Shown: in pieces, positions 5,860 to 7,677 of the stretch | Layout: every line of letters starts with the position of its first letter | Position numbering within the stretch: the first letter of the stretch is position 1 | Assembly: GCA_900553935.1 (NCBI GenBank) | Contig: USFK01000064.1 | Span: 1 to 7,677 of the forward strand | Direction: 5' to 3' | DNA: 7,677 nucleotides | Origin: an uncultured Collinsella sp. | Lineage (GTDB): Bacteria; Actinomycetota; Coriobacteriia; Coriobacteriales; Coriobacteriaceae | Position numbers and translations under genes: made by a program | The notes under the pieces: model-generated | The model's input: the letters and a program-made list of their open reading frames with translations, nothing else | Databases searched by the model: none | Told to the model about the DNA's origin: nothing

Positions 5860-5935
5860 GGCGACCTCCGCGGGGTCGCCGGCGCTGTGCTAGCGCTACA
5901 CCGTATTTGCGCCCGCCGCGCGGTCTCGCCGGGCG
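5860..5935 (+). other. Further stem-loops in the ssnA-ygfK spacer
   Basis: GGCGACC/GGTCGCC (5860-5866 and 5874-5880; 7-base loop) is followed by the palindrome TAGCGCTA (5891-5898 region) and by CGCCCG/CGGGCG (5910-5915 and 5930-5935), whose loop holds the self-complementary CCGCGCGG (5916-5923). The last stem ends just before the ygfK ribosome binding site. No promoter or terminator is seen in 5807-5954. Confidence 0.45.
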
Positions 5936-5954
5936 TTACAGAGAGGAACTCACT

Positions 5955-7607
5955 ATGAGCGACATCATGAGGCCGATCCCGTTTTCGCAGCTGATGAACT
6001 GGATCATCGAGGAGCATAAGACCCAGGACGCCATCTTTGGCGTGCGCAAGATGGTCACGACCAACCAGGAGGGCGCGCTTCCCATTTTTGACGAGCGCAT
6101 CGAGACCCCGTTTGGCCCGGCTGCCGGCCCCAACACGCAGCTTGCCCAGAACATCGTGGCATCCTACGTGGCCGGTTCTCGTTTCTTTGAGCTCAAGACC
6201 GTCCAGGTTATGGACGGCGAGGAGCTCTCCAAGTGTGTGAACAAGCCCTGCATCGTGGCTCAGGACGAGTGCTACAACTGCGAATGGTCGACCGAGCTCG
6301 AGGTTCCGCAGGCCTTTGCCGAGTACGTGAAGGCATGGTTTGCCTGCCACCTGATCGCTCGCGAGTACGGTCTGGGCAGCCCGGACGGCTTTGTCTTCAA
6401 CATGTCCGTGGGTTATGACCTCGAGGGTATTAAGAGCCCCAAGGTCGACGCCTACATCGAGGGTATGAAGGACGCCAGCGGCTCTGACGTCTGGAATGAG
6501 TGCCGCGCATGGGCGCTCGCCAACCTGGACAAGTTTGAGCATGTCGACGCCGCGTTTGTCGAGTCCATCCCGGCGCGCGTCTCCAACTCTATCACCGAGT
6601 CTACCCTGCACGGTTGCCCGCCAGCGGAGATCGAGCGCATCGCGACCTATCTGATCACCGAGAAGGGCCTCAACACCTACATCAAGTGCAACCCCACGCT
6701 GCTGGGCTATGAGTTTGCCCGCCAGCGCCTGAACGAGCTGGGCTTTGACTACATCGTCTTCGATGACACGCACTTCCGCGAGGACCTGCAGTGGGTCGAC
6801 GCCGTGCCCATGTTCGAGCGCCTGATTGCCCTGTGCGCCGAGCGCGGCCTGGAGTTTGGCGTCAAGCTGACCAACACGTTCCCCGTCGACGTGACGAGGA
6901 ACGAGCTGCCTTCTACCGAGATGTACATGTCCGGCCGTTCGCTGTTCTCGCTGACCATCGAGGCCGCCCGCCGCATTACCGAGCAGTTCGATGGCAAGCT
7001 GCGCATCAGCTACTCCGGCGGTGCCACGGTCTACAACATCCGTGCCCTGTATGACGCCGGCATTTGGCCCGTCACCCTGGCGACTGACGTGCTCAAGCCC
7101 GGTGGCTACGAGCGCTTTAGCCAGATGGCCGGCGAGTTTGCCGACCTGGACGGCAAGCCGTTCGCGGGTGTCTCGCTCGAGGCCGTGACTGCGATCCAGA
7201 CCGACTCGCTCACCAACCCGCTCTACAAGAAGCCGCTGCGTCCGCTGCCCGACCGCAAGGTCGCCGGCAAGAGCCCGCTTTCCGACTGCTTTACCACGCC
7301 TTGCCGTACGAGCTGCCCCATCCAGCAGGATATTCCCGCCTACCTGGCGGCTGTTGACGAGGGACGCTACGAGGACGCACTCAACATCATCATCGAGCGC
7401 AACGCCCTGCCGTTCATTACTGGCACCATCTGCCCGCATCCCTGCGGCCGTGCTTGCGAGCGTGCGTTCTACGAGCCCGAGGGTGCCCAGATCCGCGCCA
7501 GCAAGCTCAAGGCCGCCCGCGAGGCCATGACTGCCGTGCTGCCCAAGCTGCGCGCCCAGGCTATCGCCAACGACGGCGAGCGCAACGTTGCCGTTATCGG
7601 CGGCGGC
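5955..7607 (+). CDS. ygfK: YgfK, Fe-S/flavin oxidoreductase of the purine/selenium cluster, N-terminal 551 residues
   Basis: The opening MSDIMRPIPFSQLMNWI closely matches E. coli YgfK. Residues 1 to about 430 are the dihydroorotate-dehydrogenase-like part: TPFGPAAGPNTQLAQNIVAS (51-70), ELKTVQ, FNMSVGYDLEGIK, STLHGCPPAEIE (216-227), KCNPTLLGYE, MYMSGRSLF, ISYSGGA, ATDVLKPGGY. Next comes a ferredoxin-like dicluster domain as in GltD and dihydropyrimidine dehydrogenase: DCFTTPCRTSCP (Cys445, 450, 454) and CPHPCGRAC (Cys493, 497, 501). It stops in the first Rossmann motif, NVAVIGGG (544-551), where the family continues PAGL. E. coli YgfK is about 1,030 residues, so nearly half is missing. The start at 5955 has AGAGAGGA seven bases upstream; the in-frame ATG 5832 would add 41 basic residues translated from the hairpin spacer. 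Expected role: electron-transfer oxidoreductase in anaerobic purine degradation; its substrate is unproven. After about 7607 the frame reads unrelated HQPPGYS and stops, owing to the junction described separately. Confidence 0.93.
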
Positions 7608-7677
7608 CACCAACCGCCCGGGTATTCTTGACCCGGCTCTTTTGCGCCCGGGACGTTTTGACCGCCAGATTGTGGTT
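7606..7677 (+). pseudogene. ftsH: Fragment of an FtsH AAA+ protease gene joined to ygfK
   Basis: Starting at GCC 7606, one base out of the ygfK frame, the DNA encodes ATNRPG followed by ILDPALLRPGRFDRQIVV to the end of the window. This is the second region of homology of FtsH AAA+ domains, including the arginine-finger RPGRFDR. Nothing of FtsH precedes it; the upstream bases encode the YgfK FAD-binding motif. The two coding stretches meet in a GC-rich GCGGCC (7603-7608) that both genes could share. A real fusion would be out of frame, so an assembly or library chimera at a contig end is most likely. A true rearrangement cannot be excluded from sequence alone. Confidence 0.85.

Noticed and set aside
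5832..5954. N-terminal extension of ygfK from ATG 5832
   Set aside because: It translates the hairpin spacer into an Arg/Pro-rich stretch with no ribosome site; the conserved start is at 5955.
5787..7613. 608-codon minus-strand open frame opposite ygfK
   Set aside because: Antisense shadow in high-GC DNA; the plus strand matches YgfK throughout.
1..7677. CRISPR array, tRNA or rRNA genes, insertion sequences, integrase or attachment sites
   Set aside because: No spaced direct repeats, no RNA gene signatures, no transposase or recombinase coding; the region reads as ordinary chromosomal operons.

Overview
The window looks like high-GC chromosomal DNA from a Coriobacteriia-type gut anaerobe. 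Collinsella is my best guess, from codon usage and from the pairing of a YheO-like regulator with purine permease, ssnA and ygfK. The genus call is an inference. The biology suggested is anaerobic purine (xanthine/urate-type) catabolism, in the gene set associated with selenium-dependent molybdenum hydroxylases.

Layout, left to right. (1) 1-1053, minus strand: N-terminal 351 residues of a U32 'peptidase' family protein (RNA hydroxylation family), running off the left edge. (2) 1054-1341: divergent intergenic region with a candidate promoter each way and a strong hairpin at the predicted 5' end of the ridA mRNA. (3) 1342-1719, plus strand: RidA imine/enamine deaminase. (4) 1750-1783: bidirectional terminator between convergent genes. 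(5) 1834-2490, minus strand: YheO-like PAS plus HTH regulator, starting at a GTG with a strong ribosome binding site. (6) 2491-2842: AT-rich divergent control region with two candidate plus-strand promoters, a palindromic operator candidate, a Fur-box-like site and a 12-codon leader ORF that overlaps the permease start as ATGA. (7) 2843-4255: NCS2 nucleobase permease. (8) 4451-5806: ssnA amidohydrolase. (9) 5955 to about 7607: ygfK, cut off at its FAD-binding motif. The gaps 4256-4450 and 5807-5954 are full of stem-loops and have no clear promoter, so permease-ssnA-ygfK are probably one transcript with structured spacers.

How the genes fit together: the permease would import a purine, SsnA (metal-dependent amidohydrolase) and YgfK (Fe-S/flavin oxidoreductase) would act in its breakdown, and the divergent YheO-like protein is the natural candidate sensor/regulator. 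RidA could remove reactive aminoacrylate-type intermediates of the same pathway.

Two points deserve a second look. The permease carries Gln at the two positions that are essential Glu and Asp in XanQ. And at about 7603-7608 the ygfK reading frame switches abruptly to a different gene: the last 72 bases encode an FtsH AAA+ segment in another frame, which most likely marks a chimeric assembly junction.
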